A stretch of 64,000 nt of DNA from Neobacillus cucumis (GTDB lineage: Bacteria > Bacillota > Bacilli > Bacillales > Cytobacillaceae): NCBI RefSeq assembly GCF_016908975.1, contig NZ_JAFBEX010000022.1:17873-81872 (forward strand), given 5' to 3'. Numbering within the stretch: position 1 is the first letter of the stretch; every line of letters starts with the position of its first letter. The notes beneath the pieces are model-generated. The model was not told the origin of the DNA, ran no database searches, and worked only from the letters and a program-made list of their open reading frames with translations. This document shows positions 7,642 through 16,017 of the stretch, one piece after another. Both the position numbers and the translations under genes were made by a program.

Positions 7642-8616
7642 GTGAAACGAAAAATCATTGCTTATAATTTTGAGCTAACAGAAGTTCTTGAGAAACTAGA
7701 TGATCAGTTTGAAGTGCAAATTTTCGATAGTATCAATCCTAAAACTGATCCAGCTTTTATACATGCGCTAAAAGATGTTGAGGGAATTGTTGGTCTGGCC
7801 TTGCCGGTTGACCAAGAATTACTTGAGCGGGCGCCGAAATTAAAAATAGTATCTAATAATTCCACCGGCTATAATAACCTTTCGATTGAAGAGATGACCA
7901 AGCGGGGTGTTATGGGTACCAATACGCCTGGTGTCCTAGAGGAAACGACTGCTGATGCTATTTTTGGAATCCTGATTGCTTCTGCCCGCAGGATAGCGGA
8001 ATTGGATCAATTTGTGAAATCTGGAAATTGGAAAGGACACTTAACCACCGCAGAATACGCCATCGATGTTCACCAGAAAACACTTGGGATTATTGGTATG
8101 GGAAAGATTGGCTCAAGAATTGCCAAACGTGCTCACTTAGGATTTGATATGAATATCTTATATTATAATCGTAACCGAAATTTGGAGGCCGAAGAAAAAT
8201 ATAATGCCACCTACAGCGATCTTGATACTCTGCTAAAAGAAGCTGATTTTGTCTGCCTCATGACACCACTTACAAAGGAAACAGAGAATCTTATTGGTGC
8301 TCGGGAATTTAACCTAATGAAAAGGTCTTGTATATTTGTAAACGGTTCACGTGGTAAAACCGTTGATGAGTCTGCACTCATAAAGGCATTAGAAAATAAG
8401 GAAATTCACGCCGCCGCGTTAGATGTGTACCAAATAGAGCCGATAAAAATGGATAATCCTTTGCTGCAGTTTCCAAATGTAGTCACCACACCACATCTTG
8501 GTTCATCAACCTTTGAAACAGAACGTAAAATGGCCGAGCTTGCCATCGAAAATTTACTTGCAGGGTTAACAGGAAAACGCCCTAAAAACTTGATTAATCC
8601 AGAAGTGCTCCATTAA
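7642..8616 (+). CDS. D-isomer-specific 2-hydroxyacid dehydrogenase (glyoxylate/hydroxypyruvate reductase type)
   Basis: This NAD(P)-dependent enzyme interconverts a 2-oxoacid and a D-2-hydroxyacid; glyoxylate, hydroxypyruvate or 2-ketogluconate are typical substrates of this subgroup. The start is GTG at 7642, 10 bases after GAGGAG; an upstream in-frame ATG at 7624 overlaps that site. The 324-residue protein shows the Rossmann motif GMGKIGSRIA (about 152-161). The catalytic trio is Arg in NGSRGKTVDE, Glu in DVYQIEP and His in TTPHLGSST. The exact substrate cannot be read from the sequence. It is followed after about 46 bases by an unrelated gene, possibly co-transcribed. Confidence 0.88.
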   Translation: MKRKIIAYNFELTEVLEKLDDQFEVQIFDSINPKTDPAFIHALKDVEGIVGLALPVDQELLERAPKLKIVSNNSTGYNNLSIEEMTKRGVMGTNTPGVLEETTADAIFGILIASARRIAELDQFVKSGNWKGHLTTAEYAIDVHQKTLGIIGMGKIGSRIAKRAHLGFDMNILYYNRNRNLEAEEKYNATYSDLDTLLKEADFVCLMTPLTKETENLIGAREFNLMKRSCIFVNGSRGKTVDESALIKALENKEIHAAALDVYQIEPIKMDNPLLQFPNVVTTPHLGSSTFETERKMAELAIENLLAGLTGKRPKNLINPEVLH

Positions 8617-8662
8617 GATAAGAGAGATCATCACTTTATTTGAACGTAAAGGAGTAAAAATC

Positions 8663-9340
8663 ATGGCAGAGGCAAAGAGTGTCATTGAAAAATTAAATTT
8701 GCAGAAATATACTGACAAACTCATTCTAAATAAACCTGAACAAATTGAGGATTTTCAAGAACTAGAGTATGATTCTTCTATTAAGAAAGACAAATATGAT
8801 TTAATCTTCCATTTTATTTTTAGCATAGAGGAGTTTACCAAAGTACTTGAAACCGTGATTGAGAAAAAAATGTTAGAGGACAATGGCTATTTATACTTCG
8901 CCTACCCGAAAAAGAACAATAAGGTATATAAAGAATACATAGACCGCGACAGTTTTATCAATGCCCTGCCTGCTGATGAGGAAGGTTATGTACGGGGTAG
9001 CGATATCAAATTCGCAAGAATGGTAAGTTTAAATGATGTTTTTACAGTGGTAGGCTTAAAATCTACACCAAAAAAGGCGAAAAAGACTGCTAGTACGAAA
9101 AGCAGCCAATGTGTGGATGACTACATCAACAATATCGAGGATATTAAGCTGTATTTACAAAAAAATGAGGAACTATTAAACAAATACAATGATCTAACCC
9201 CCGGCTATCAAAAGGATTGGGCTCGATATATTTATAGTGCCAAAAGAAAGGAAACACAAGAAAAACGTCTGCTCGACATGGAGACTGTTTTAGGCGAAGG
9301 CTATAAAACGATTGAATTATATCGACAAGCTAAAAGGTAA
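8663..9340 (+). CDS. YdeI/OmpD-associated-like protein with N-terminal DUF3052-like domain
   Basis: The 225-residue protein looks two-part. Residues 1-135 include DLIFHFIFSIEEFTKVLETVI and a strand-rich continuation (YLYFAYPKKN ... DIKFARMVSLNDVFTVVGLK), resembling the small DUF3052-type fold. A Lys/Thr/Ser-rich linker follows. The C-terminal 60 residues (YNDLTPGYQKDWARYIYSAKRKET...) match the bacteriocin-protection YdeI/OmpD-associated helical domain. The function of either domain is poorly known. The start has AAAGGAG at good spacing. The gene ends at a clear terminator and may be read with the upstream dehydrogenase. Confidence 0.65.
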   Translation: MAEAKSVIEKLNLQKYTDKLILNKPEQIEDFQELEYDSSIKKDKYDLIFHFIFSIEEFTKVLETVIEKKMLEDNGYLYFAYPKKNNKVYKEYIDRDSFINALPADEEGYVRGSDIKFARMVSLNDVFTVVGLKSTPKKAKKTASTKSSQCVDDYINNIEDIKLYLQKNEELLNKYNDLTPGYQKDWARYIYSAKRKETQEKRLLDMETVLGEGYKTIELYRQAKR

Positions 9341-9350
9341 TAGTATTTTA

Positions 9351-9391
9351 AAAAAGTGCCCGGTTTTGTTTCATGAACCAGACACTTTTTT
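9351..9391 (+). terminator. Rho-independent terminator
   Basis: AAAAAGTG-ccc-GGTT ... AACC-aga-CACTTTTTT hairpin with a T run, directly after the stop at 9340. Confidence 0.8.
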
Positions 9392-9446
9392 CTATCCTTT
9401 ATTAATTTAAATCATGTTATTATTGTCTTTCTTTTTTTATCGAAAA

Positions 9447-9950
9447 TTATAAAGCCGGAGCTTCCATTCCCATTTGGCTCCATTCTTCCCTTGCCGGTCC
9501 ATAGACACCTGGCACCTTTAAGCCTGCTTGACGCATTAAGACTGTCATTTGGCCGCGATGATGAATGATATGCTTAATTAATAAAGAAAGAGTAACAGCT
9601 TTTGGCATCTGTCTTCCAAACACATTTTGTACTTCGGTTAATGATTCATCCGTCCACTGCTTCTGTACCTGTTCTGCAACCTCCGCACTAACTTTTCTAA
9701 AAGTGTCAGCGATTTCTTTTGCAGATGTTGGAATAGTCTCCCCGCTGCCGACATTTTCAATCGTAATTCCAAATTCATTTAACATACCAGGTGTACTTGC
9801 AACAATATGCCAAGCAATTTTGCCTAATGTCCGATCATCTTTAGAGACTGCTTGTCCGAGAGATTCATCTGTTAAGGCATCCAATACCCTTTGAGTAGAA
9901 GCGGCTTCTTGGTTCCATTCCTGGCTAAATTCATTAATAGAAGTAAACAT
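9447..9950 (-). CDS. DinB-family protein
   Basis: This 167-residue four-helix DinB-superfamily protein is probably a metal-binding enzyme of unknown substrate; some relatives are thiol-dependent transferases. The three expected His ligands are visible: IAWHIV in helix 2 and KHIIHHRGQMTVLMRQAG in helix 4. The typical tail GVYGPAREEW follows. The start is ATG at 9950, preceded by GGAGGAG; the longer TTG start at 9965 would overlap that site. It is monocistronic on the minus strand. Confidence 0.82.
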   Translation of the reverse strand: MFTSINEFSQEWNQEAASTQRVLDALTDESLGQAVSKDDRTLGKIAWHIVASTPGMLNEFGITIENVGSGETIPTSAKEIADTFRKVSAEVAEQVQKQWTDESLTEVQNVFGRQMPKAVTLSLLIKHIIHHRGQMTVLMRQAGLKVPGVYGPAREEWSQMGMEAPAL

Positions 9951-10087
9951 ACATAACTCCTCCAATTTTCTAATCTATCCATATTCATCGCTAAATTATG
10001 GCAAATAAAGTATATCATTCCAGATAGAAAAGATAAAATAATGTCTACCAAGCTTGGGAACCATCTCAAAAGTAGTACAGCACTAAT

Positions 10088-10858
10088 TCAGTTGAACTTC
10101 CCATCAATCATACTAAGGGTTTCTCCAATTGATTCTTGCATAACAAATGTATTCGGCGCATGGTCGTAAGGGGTATCTCCCTTATTAATAATAATTAACG
10201 GTACCCCAGTGTTCTTATATTGTGGAAAGGTGGAGAAAGGGGTCACTTTCAAACTAGTTCCTAATACAAGCAAACAATCTGCCTGTCGGATCTGGTTAAG
10301 GATATGGTTAAATCCTTCCATCGAAAACCATTCACCCGTATCCCCAAACAAAACCACGTCAGGTTTAATGAAATGGTCTTCCTCCCTTTTTGTTTTACAA
10401 TGATTACAAATGTAAAAGTCATCCATTGTTTTTAAACGGTTGATCATCTCACTTGTAGAATATGACTTTCCACAGTTCAGACAAGTGGCTGTTTTAATGG
10501 TTCCATGAAACTCAATTACGTTTTCACTGCCAGCTTTTTGATGAAGCCCATCAATATTTTGCGTAATGATAGAAGTGACTTTCCCTTCCTTCTCCCACTT
10601 CGCCAAGATTTGATGGCCTTCATTAGGAATAGCATCAGGGTGGTACAGATTTTCAATAGCAAACTGATAAAATTCCTTTGGCTGTTTATAAAAATAATCC
10701 AGCGAGAGTATGTATTCGGGTGCTAGTTTATAAATCCCTGTTCGCGAGCGAAAATCTTTAATTCCTGATTCAGTACTGATACCCGCTCCAGTCAAAACAA
10801 CCATGTTTTTGGCATTTTCTAATCTCTTAATGCATGTTTCTATAGTGTTACTAGACAT
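10088..10858 (-). CDS. NAD-dependent protein deacylase (sirtuin, SrtN-like)
   Basis: Sirtuins remove acetyl or other acyl groups from lysine using NAD. The 256-residue product has the NAD-binding GAGISTESGIKDFRS segment, TQNIDGLHQKAG, and the catalytic His in EFHGTI. The zinc site has two Cys pairs: CLNC and, after about 25 residues, CNHC. A GTSLKVTPF segment completes the Rossmann fold. The start at 10858 is chosen because GGAAGGAG lies 7-8 bases upstream; the longer frame to 10921 lacks such a site. It is divergent from a small zinc-ribbon gene. Confidence 0.9.
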   Translation of the reverse strand: MSSNTIETCIKRLENAKNMVVLTGAGISTESGIKDFRSRTGIYKLAPEYILSLDYFYKQPKEFYQFAIENLYHPDAIPNEGHQILAKWEKEGKVTSIITQNIDGLHQKAGSENVIEFHGTIKTATCLNCGKSYSTSEMINRLKTMDDFYICNHCKTKREEDHFIKPDVVLFGDTGEWFSMEGFNHILNQIRQADCLLVLGTSLKVTPFSTFPQYKNTGVPLIIINKGDTPYDHAPNTFVMQESIGETLSMIDGKFN

Positions 10859-10988
10859 TTTGATTCTCCTTCCAACTCGATTGTCCTCCCCTTCTTTTTG
10901 AACTCCTATTGTATTTTTCAAAAAATATCAGGGATATTAATCTTATAATGAACGATTTTAATAAAAAAACAAAGAAGGATGCTGAAAA

Positions 10989-11129
10989 ATGATTGAAATC
11001 CCAAGAACCCTATATTGTGAACATTGCCAAAAGGAAACGGAACACATGGTTCGCGAAGATGCCCTTGAAATTGAATACACCTGTACGGAATGTCATAAAC
11101 ACGAAGATATTGTTAAGTCATTTTTTTAA
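10989..11129 (+). CDS. Small zinc-ribbon protein (46 aa)
   Basis: This short gene begins at ATG 10989 after AGAAGGA at about 9 bases. The product has two Cys pairs in zinc-ribbon spacing, CEHC (residues 10-13) and CTEC (32-35), separated by 18 residues. It also has His residues around the second pair (ECHKHED). No signal peptide or membrane segment is seen. A strong terminator follows. Function is unknown; a stand-alone zinc ribbon could be a small regulator or a nucleic-acid or protein adaptor. It overlaps a longer frame at 10993-11247 that I consider spurious. Confidence 0.72.
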   Translation: MIEIPRTLYCEHCQKETEHMVREDALEIEYTCTECHKHEDIVKSFF

Positions 11130-11147
11130 AGACATGTTAACACAAAA

Positions 11148-11175
11148 AAACTCAAACCTAGGCTTGAGTTTTTTT
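11148..11175. terminator. Bidirectional rho-independent terminator (zinc ribbon / adhE)
   Basis: An AAACTCAA/TTGAGTTT stem with T runs on both strands, placed between convergent stops at 11129 and 11186. Confidence 0.85.
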
Positions 11176-11185
11176 AAATCTTTAA

Positions 11186-13789
11186 TTAAATTCCTTTATA
11201 AGCTAAACGATAGATTTCTGCTAATTCACTTACTAACGGAAGCTTAGGATTTGCTGTTGTACATTGATCCTCAAAAGCTTTCTCTGCAAGGTAGTCAACT
11301 TTACTTTCAAATTCAGCTGCTTCCACACCATTTGCAGCAATGCTCATGGGAATTTCTAATTCTAATGCTAAGCGAATGATTTCCTGAACTAAGCTTTCTA
11401 CACCTTCTTCGGTCGTTGCAGCTGGTAACCCTAAAGTTCTTGCAATCTCTGCATAACGCTCATCAGCCTTAAAGTGATTGTATTTAGGGAAAGCTGTAAA
11501 CTTCTTCGGTTTAGTTGCATTATAGCGAATAACATGCGGCATTAAAATTGTATTTGAACGTCCGTGTGCAATATGGAATTCCGCTCCTAATTTATGCGCA
11601 AGGCTGTGATTAATACCTAAGAACGCGTTTGCAAACGCCATACCCGCAATGGTTGATGCGTTATGAATTTTTTCACGAGCTTCTTCATCATTTCCATTTC
11701 GATATGCTCTTGGCAGATATTCAACTACAAGCTGAATGGCTTTCATCGCTAGACCATCTGTAAAATCGTTCGCCATACAAGATACATATGCCTCAATTGC
11801 ATGTGTTAAAACGTCCATACCAGTATCTGCAGTAATATGTTTTGGCACAGTCATAACGAACTGCGGATCAATAATTGCCACATCTGGTGTCAACTCATAA
11901 TCAGCTAAAGGATATTTAATGTTTGCCTCTTTATCAGTAATGACAGAGAATGATGTTACTTCAGATCCAGTTCCTGATGTGGTTGGAATTGCCACAAATT
12001 GTGCTCTTTGACCTAAGTGAGGATATTTTACAATCCGTTTGCGAATATCAAGGAATTTTTGTTTTAAGCCAAAGAATTCAGCATCTGGATATTCATAGAA
12101 TAGCCACATTCCTTTCGCTGCGTCCATTGCAGAACCTCCACCAAGGGCAATAATGACATCTGGCTGGAACTTAGCCATCATTTCGGCACCTTTCATAACG
12201 GTTTCGATTGATGGATCTGGTTCAACCTCAGAGAAAATTTCGCAATGTACATAATCTGGACGTTTACGCAAGTAGTAAAGCACTCTGTCCACATATCCTA
12301 ATTTCACCATGCCAGGATCAGTAACAATAATGGCTCTAGAAATTTTAGGCATTTTTGCTAAGTACTGAGTAGAATTTTTCTCAAAGTAAATTTTAGATGG
12401 GACCTTAAACCACTGCATATTAACATTCCTTTTTGCTACTTTTTTGATATTAATTAGGTGAACGGCACCAACGTTTGTAGACACAGAGTTACCTCCATAT
12501 GTTCCGCAGCCAAGTGTTAATGATGGCATATAGGCATTGTATATATCACCAATCGCCCCTTGTGAAGATGGAGCATTGACAATGATTCTTCCTGCTTTCA
12601 TCCGTAGGCCATACTGATTAATCACGTTTTGATCGTTTGTATGAATAACGGCAGAGTGACCTAAACCACCAAACTCAAGCATTTCTTCCGCTCTCTTTAA
12701 GCCTTCATCAGTTGAATTCACTTTGTAGCAAGCTAAAACTGGGCTTAATTTTTCCCTAGATAGCGGATATTTAGGACCAACGCCTTTCAATTCAGCAATC
12801 AGGATTTTTGTGCCTTCTGGAACTGTTAAACCAGCCTTTTCAGCAATTTTATATGCAGGCATACCAACAATGTCAGGATTTACAGCACATGATTGTTCAT
12901 TAATGACCAACTTCTCTACTTTTTCTTTTTCCTCTGCATTTAAGAAATAGCAGTTGTTCGCAATCATTTCATTTTTTACATCATGATAAATTTCTTTATC
13001 AATAATAACGGCTTGCTCAGATGCACAAATCATTCCGTTATCAAAAGTTTTGGAAAGAATTAAATCATTCACCGCTTGTTTTAGGTTTGCTGTTTTTTCA
13101 ATGTAGCATGGTACGTTACCTGGTCCAACACCTAGAGCTGGTTTTCCAGAACTATATGCAGATTTCACCATTCCCGCACCGCCTGTGGCAAGGATCATGG
13201 AAATCCTATTATGGTTCATTAAAGCTTGAGTCGCTTCTAATGATGGTGTTTCAATCCATTGGATGCAATTCTCTGGTGCTCCAGCTTTAATAGCGGCATC
13301 CCTTAACACCCTTGCTGCTTCACTGCTGCATTTTTGTGCAGATGGATGGAAAGCGAAGATGATTGGGTTCCGAGTTTTAATAGAAATAAGTGCTTTAAAC
13401 ATGGTTGTAGATGTTGGATTTGTGACTGGTGTGACCCCTGCCACAACACCCACTGGCTCAGCAATTTCAATCATGCCTTCATGTTCGTTTTCGTTAATGA
13501 TGCCGACTGTTTTGTTATATTTAATGTTGTGATAAACATACTCTGTTGCAAACATGTTTTTTATGATTTTATCCTCGTATACGCCTCTTCCAGTTTCTTC
13601 GACAGCAAGTTTTGCTAAAGGCATATGTTGATCAAGACCTGCTAAAGCCATTTCCTTCACAATCTTATCGATCATCTCTTGATCAAAACCTCTAAATTCC
13701 TGTAATGCTTTTAAACCTTTTTCTACTAATCCATTAATCATGTTAGCTACATTTTGTTTGTCTTTCACTGTTTTTTCTACTACTGACAT
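11186..13789 (-). CDS. adhE: Bifunctional acetaldehyde-CoA/alcohol dehydrogenase
   Basis: AdhE reduces acetyl-CoA to acetaldehyde and then to ethanol, regenerating two NAD; it forms long filaments (spirosomes) in the cytosol. The 867-residue length is typical. The N-terminal ALDH half carries the catalytic Cys in NGMICASEQAVI and the coenzyme segment GGAGMVKSAYSSGKPALGVG. The C-terminal iron-dependent ADH half shows IALGGGSAMDAAKGMW, GTGSEVTSFSVI, GMDVLTHAIEAYVS and metal-binding His residues in NHSLAHKLGAEFHIAHG. The start at 13789 follows TGGAGGG. Two Rex-type operators upstream indicate repression at high NAD/NADH, giving expression under fermentation. No pyruvate formate-lyase is in the window, but a formate channel and a 2-oxoacid:ferredoxin oxidoreductase are. 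Confidence 0.97.
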   Translation of the reverse strand: MSVVEKTVKDKQNVANMINGLVEKGLKALQEFRGFDQEMIDKIVKEMALAGLDQHMPLAKLAVEETGRGVYEDKIIKNMFATEYVYHNIKYNKTVGIINENEHEGMIEIAEPVGVVAGVTPVTNPTSTTMFKALISIKTRNPIIFAFHPSAQKCSSEAARVLRDAAIKAGAPENCIQWIETPSLEATQALMNHNRISMILATGGAGMVKSAYSSGKPALGVGPGNVPCYIEKTANLKQAVNDLILSKTFDNGMICASEQAVIIDKEIYHDVKNEMIANNCYFLNAEEKEKVEKLVINEQSCAVNPDIVGMPAYKIAEKAGLTVPEGTKILIAELKGVGPKYPLSREKLSPVLACYKVNSTDEGLKRAEEMLEFGGLGHSAVIHTNDQNVINQYGLRMKAGRIIVNAPSSQGAIGDIYNAYMPSLTLGCGTYGGNSVSTNVGAVHLINIKKVAKRNVNMQWFKVPSKIYFEKNSTQYLAKMPKISRAIIVTDPGMVKLGYVDRVLYYLRKRPDYVHCEIFSEVEPDPSIETVMKGAEMMAKFQPDVIIALGGGSAMDAAKGMWLFYEYPDAEFFGLKQKFLDIRKRIVKYPHLGQRAQFVAIPTTSGTGSEVTSFSVITDKEANIKYPLADYELTPDVAIIDPQFVMTVPKHITADTGMDVLTHAIEAYVSCMANDFTDGLAMKAIQLVVEYLPRAYRNGNDEEAREKIHNASTIAGMAFANAFLGINHSLAHKLGAEFHIAHGRSNTILMPHVIRYNATKPKKFTAFPKYNHFKADERYAEIARTLGLPAATTEEGVESLVQEIIRLALELEIPMSIAANGVEAAEFESKVDYLAEKAFEDQCTTANPKLPLVSELAEIYRLAYKGI

Positions 13790-13812
13790 GTTAATCCCTC
13801 CAATGATTATAT

Positions 13813-13830
13813 GTGTGAAACATTTCACAT
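13813..13830. promoter_or_regulatory. Rex operator 1 of adhE
   Basis: GTGTGAAACATTTCACAT contains TGTGAA-N4-TTCACA, matching the Rex consensus core. It sits 24 bases upstream of the adhE start codon, within the probable 5' untranslated region or promoter. Confidence 0.7.
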
Positions 13831-13871
13831 ATATTTTTTAAAAAAAGATTTCATTACTGCATTTATTTAAT

Positions 13872-13889
13872 TTGTGAATTTTTTCACAA
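13872..13889. promoter_or_regulatory. Rex operator 2 of adhE (perfect consensus)
   Basis: TTGTGAATTTTTTCACAA is an exact match to TTGTGAA-N4-TTCACAA. Its centre is 59 bases from that of operator 1. Rex is the NADH-sensing repressor of fermentation genes in Gram-positive bacteria. Confidence 0.8.
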
Positions 13890-13906
13890 TTAAAACAAAA
13901 AATAAA

Positions 13907-14134
13907 TCATTCACATACAGGGTTGCGTGGAATTTTTTCGAATTGGATCTCAGTTAAAACTTTAGAGTATTTTTTTACATTGACGACATAATTGACTGTC
14001 CAAATATAATTTGGGATCTCTTCATTTTCTTTTATTAACATTGCCTCAAATGGATCACCTACAATTTCTTCGAAGGTTTCTTGAGTATAGGTTTCAGCGT
14101 CTGTTGCGAAGGTTTTCCATTCACAAATCATCAT
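13907..14134 (-). CDS. Hypothetical small protein (75 aa) upstream of adhE
   Basis: This short gene has GGAGTG about 10 bases before its ATG. The product is acidic and aromatic, with two Cys residues (near each end) and a predicted mixed alpha/beta pattern (NYIWTVNYVVNVKKYSKVLTEIQFEKIP). No transmembrane segment is seen. It lies upstream of adhE in the same direction, with the Rex operators between them, so it may be read as a separate unit. I do not recognise the family. Confidence 0.6.
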   Translation of the reverse strand: MMICEWKTFATDAETYTQETFEEIVGDPFEAMLIKENEEIPNYIWTVNYVVNVKKYSKVLTEIQFEKIPRNPVCE

Positions 14135-14426
14135 GTCTTATCACTCCTTGTTTCTTTATGATTACATCATATCATGAAAAAAAGATAATTGTTTGTGAAA
14201 TATTGAACAATCTTTGAACGTTGGTTCGTTTTACTAATTTTAGTTCTTTGGTACTAAAAACGCATTTTTTCCCATTATTAAGGATCCTATTTTGAATTAG
14301 CAACGAAAACGCTTCCATTTTAAAATTATATTAATATAACAACCTTCAACAGTAATTACCATAAGCAAATTACTTATATATTTAAAGATTTTTGGTTAAA
14401 ATTCTAATAGAAATGGAGGAAATTCA

Positions 14427-15560
14427 ATGTTTCGTTTTCTTATGATTATTATTACTATTTTTTTAATACATTCTTCTTGGCCATTTATAGAAAAAGAACT
14501 TAACAATACCAGCATTACCAACGGTATTTCCGAAGTAAATACACTAAAAGATAGCCCTGAAGTAAAAACAACCATTCAAAATATTTACACTGAAATTCAA
14601 TCAGCCTTGGAACAACTTGTTTCTCTATTAAATTCCCCTAGTGAGCAGAATCAAAAATCAGCAGAATCAAATAGTGTGCCCAAGGTAGAATTAACGAAAC
14701 CTGCACAACAGGAATTTTCTATTTTTAACATTGAGCTTGGCGATAGTAAAGACGACGTTGTATCAAACATAGGGACACCAAACCGTTCTACCTTGAATGA
14801 ATACGGGACCAATTGGAATGCCTATCATGACAATTACCATCATTTTTTTATGGTGATGTATGATAATCAAAATAAAGTAGCTGGCTTATACACCAACCAA
14901 GATTTAATTGCCTCTAAAAATGGGATCAAATTAGGGACGGCAAAAGACACAGTCCGTAACTTGCTCGGAAAGCCTCTGACCAGTATTCAAAAGGGGCTTG
15001 TCCTTTACAAATTACCCGAACAGGATGAATATGATATGTTCTTGATTGATAACACCTATGTAACGGTTTTTTATGATCAACATCAAAACAACACCGTGAC
15101 GGCTGTTCAATTAATTAGTAAGGATTTAGAAGATAAGAAAACCGATATTTACTCAAAACCTAGCTCCCAATTAAAAGCTGGCTTTGAGTACCAATTATTT
15201 GATTTAACCAATGCGGCACGGGTTCAGCATCAGCTCCCAGTCCTTACATGGGATGAACATGTTCAAGCTACCGCTCGGAAGCATAGTACAGATATGGCAG
15301 TTCATCACTATTTTGATCACACCGACCTTAAAGGACAATCACCATTTGATAGAATGGCAGCGGATCATATTGTCTTTCAACTTGCCGGTGAAAACCTTGC
15401 TTACGGTCAATTTAGTAGTATCTTTGCCCACGAAGGTTTAATGAATTCACTTGGGCACCGAGAAAATATACTACGTAATGGTTACAAATATTTAGGCGTT
15501 GGCGTTGCCTTTAATAATGAATCACAGCCATACTTTACAGAAAACTTTTATGCTAAATAA
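14427..15560 (+). CDS. Exported CAP-domain protein (YlbC-like, CAP-associated N domain plus SCP domain)
   Basis: The 377-residue protein starts with a hydrophobic export signal (about residues 2-20), followed by a variable spacer. The middle region (about 95-235) shows the CAP-associated N-terminal domain pattern: FNIELGDSKDDVVSNIGTPNR, then a second copy-like segment IKLGTAKDTVRNLLGKP. The last 125 residues are an SCP/CAP domain: NAARVQHQLPVLTWDEHVQATARKHSTDMAVHHYFDH, GENLAYG, and SLGHRENILRNGYKYLGVG. These motifs supply the expected His/Glu residues. Length and order match B. subtilis YlbC, a wall or sporulation-associated protein of unknown activity. GGAGG lies before the ATG. Confidence 0.87.
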   Translation: MFRFLMIIITIFLIHSSWPFIEKELNNTSITNGISEVNTLKDSPEVKTTIQNIYTEIQSALEQLVSLLNSPSEQNQKSAESNSVPKVELTKPAQQEFSIFNIELGDSKDDVVSNIGTPNRSTLNEYGTNWNAYHDNYHHFFMVMYDNQNKVAGLYTNQDLIASKNGIKLGTAKDTVRNLLGKPLTSIQKGLVLYKLPEQDEYDMFLIDNTYVTVFYDQHQNNTVTAVQLISKDLEDKKTDIYSKPSSQLKAGFEYQLFDLTNAARVQHQLPVLTWDEHVQATARKHSTDMAVHHYFDHTDLKGQSPFDRMAADHIVFQLAGENLAYGQFSSIFAHEGLMNSLGHRENILRNGYKYLGVGVAFNNESQPYFTENFYAK

Positions 15561-15572
15561 AGAAGGAATCAC

Positions 15573-15616
15573 GGGGACGGTTCTATTGATTTTTAAGAAT
15601 CAATAGAACCGTCCCC
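15573..15616. repeat. Perfect inverted repeat beginning GGGGACGGTTCTATT
   Basis: Two 19-base arms (GGGGACGGTTCTATTGATT and its complement) are separated by 6 bases. It follows the stop of the CAP gene but has no T run, so it is a dispersed palindromic element rather than a normal terminator. I know GGGACGGTTC-type palindromes as scattered repeats in Bacillus genomes. Confidence 0.75.
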
Positions 15617-15649
15617 ACTGCTTCTGCAAAAATTGGCGGATTATTTTTC

Positions 15650-15678
15650 TTGAATAAAGTTAAAAAATTTGATATATT
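15650..15678 (+). promoter_or_regulatory. SigA-type promoter for the lysine riboswitch-dapA transcript
   Basis: -35 TTGAAT at 15650-15655, a 17-base spacer, -10 TATATT at 15673-15678. It lies about 45 bases before the riboswitch 5' stem. Confidence 0.65.
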
Positions 15679-15723
15679 ACAAACAATTACATATCTTCTT
15701 ACTTCAATAACTCTTGAAGTGAG

Positions 15724-15893
15724 GATAGAGGCGCAAAGACCATTAGTATACTATTAGAGGATAATGAGGTCCTATGACTTTAGTAGAAAGGGGAATTTGC
15801 CGAAGCGGAAAGAATCTCATTGATCTTGAAGCTGGTTCTGTATTGAATAAGTACAGAATTGTCATATAGGGAACTATATGGAGGGCTATCTCA
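15724..15893 (+). ncRNA. Lysine riboswitch (L box)
   Basis: The aptamer contains the conserved blocks in order: GATAGAGGCGC at the 5' side, GAAAGGGGA with GCCGAAGC in the middle, a TTGAATAA-containing loop, and GGAGGGCTATCTC closing the P1 stem. These correspond closely to the B. subtilis lysC leader. It lies between a good promoter and dapA, so lysine should switch off dapA. An expression platform hairpin follows at 15921-15955. Confidence 0.92.
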
Positions 15894-15920
15894 CGCATAG
15901 GAACTTGTACTTAGATGTTT

Positions 15921-15955
15921 CTACAGCAGCAGCGAACCCTCGATGCTGCTTCTTT
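15921..15955 (+). terminator. Riboswitch expression-platform terminator
   Basis: The AGCAGCAGCGA ... TCGATGCTGCT hairpin is followed by TTCTTTGCGTT. The T tract is imperfect, but its position directly after the lysine aptamer supports a regulated terminator. Confidence 0.6.
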
Positions 15956-16017
15956 GCGTTCACACTAGGATGTCCTTACCCCTCTAATTTATAAACAATT
16001 ACAAAGGGTGAGAAAAA

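Noticed and set aside
10993..11247. 84-aa plus-strand ORF
   Set aside because: It overlaps the better-supported 46-aa zinc-ribbon gene in another frame, runs through a terminator and into the adhE 3' end.
14188..14205. Third Rex site near adhE (TTGTGAAATATTGAACAA)
   Set aside because: Right half deviates at key positions (TGAACAA for TTCACAA); left as a half-site.
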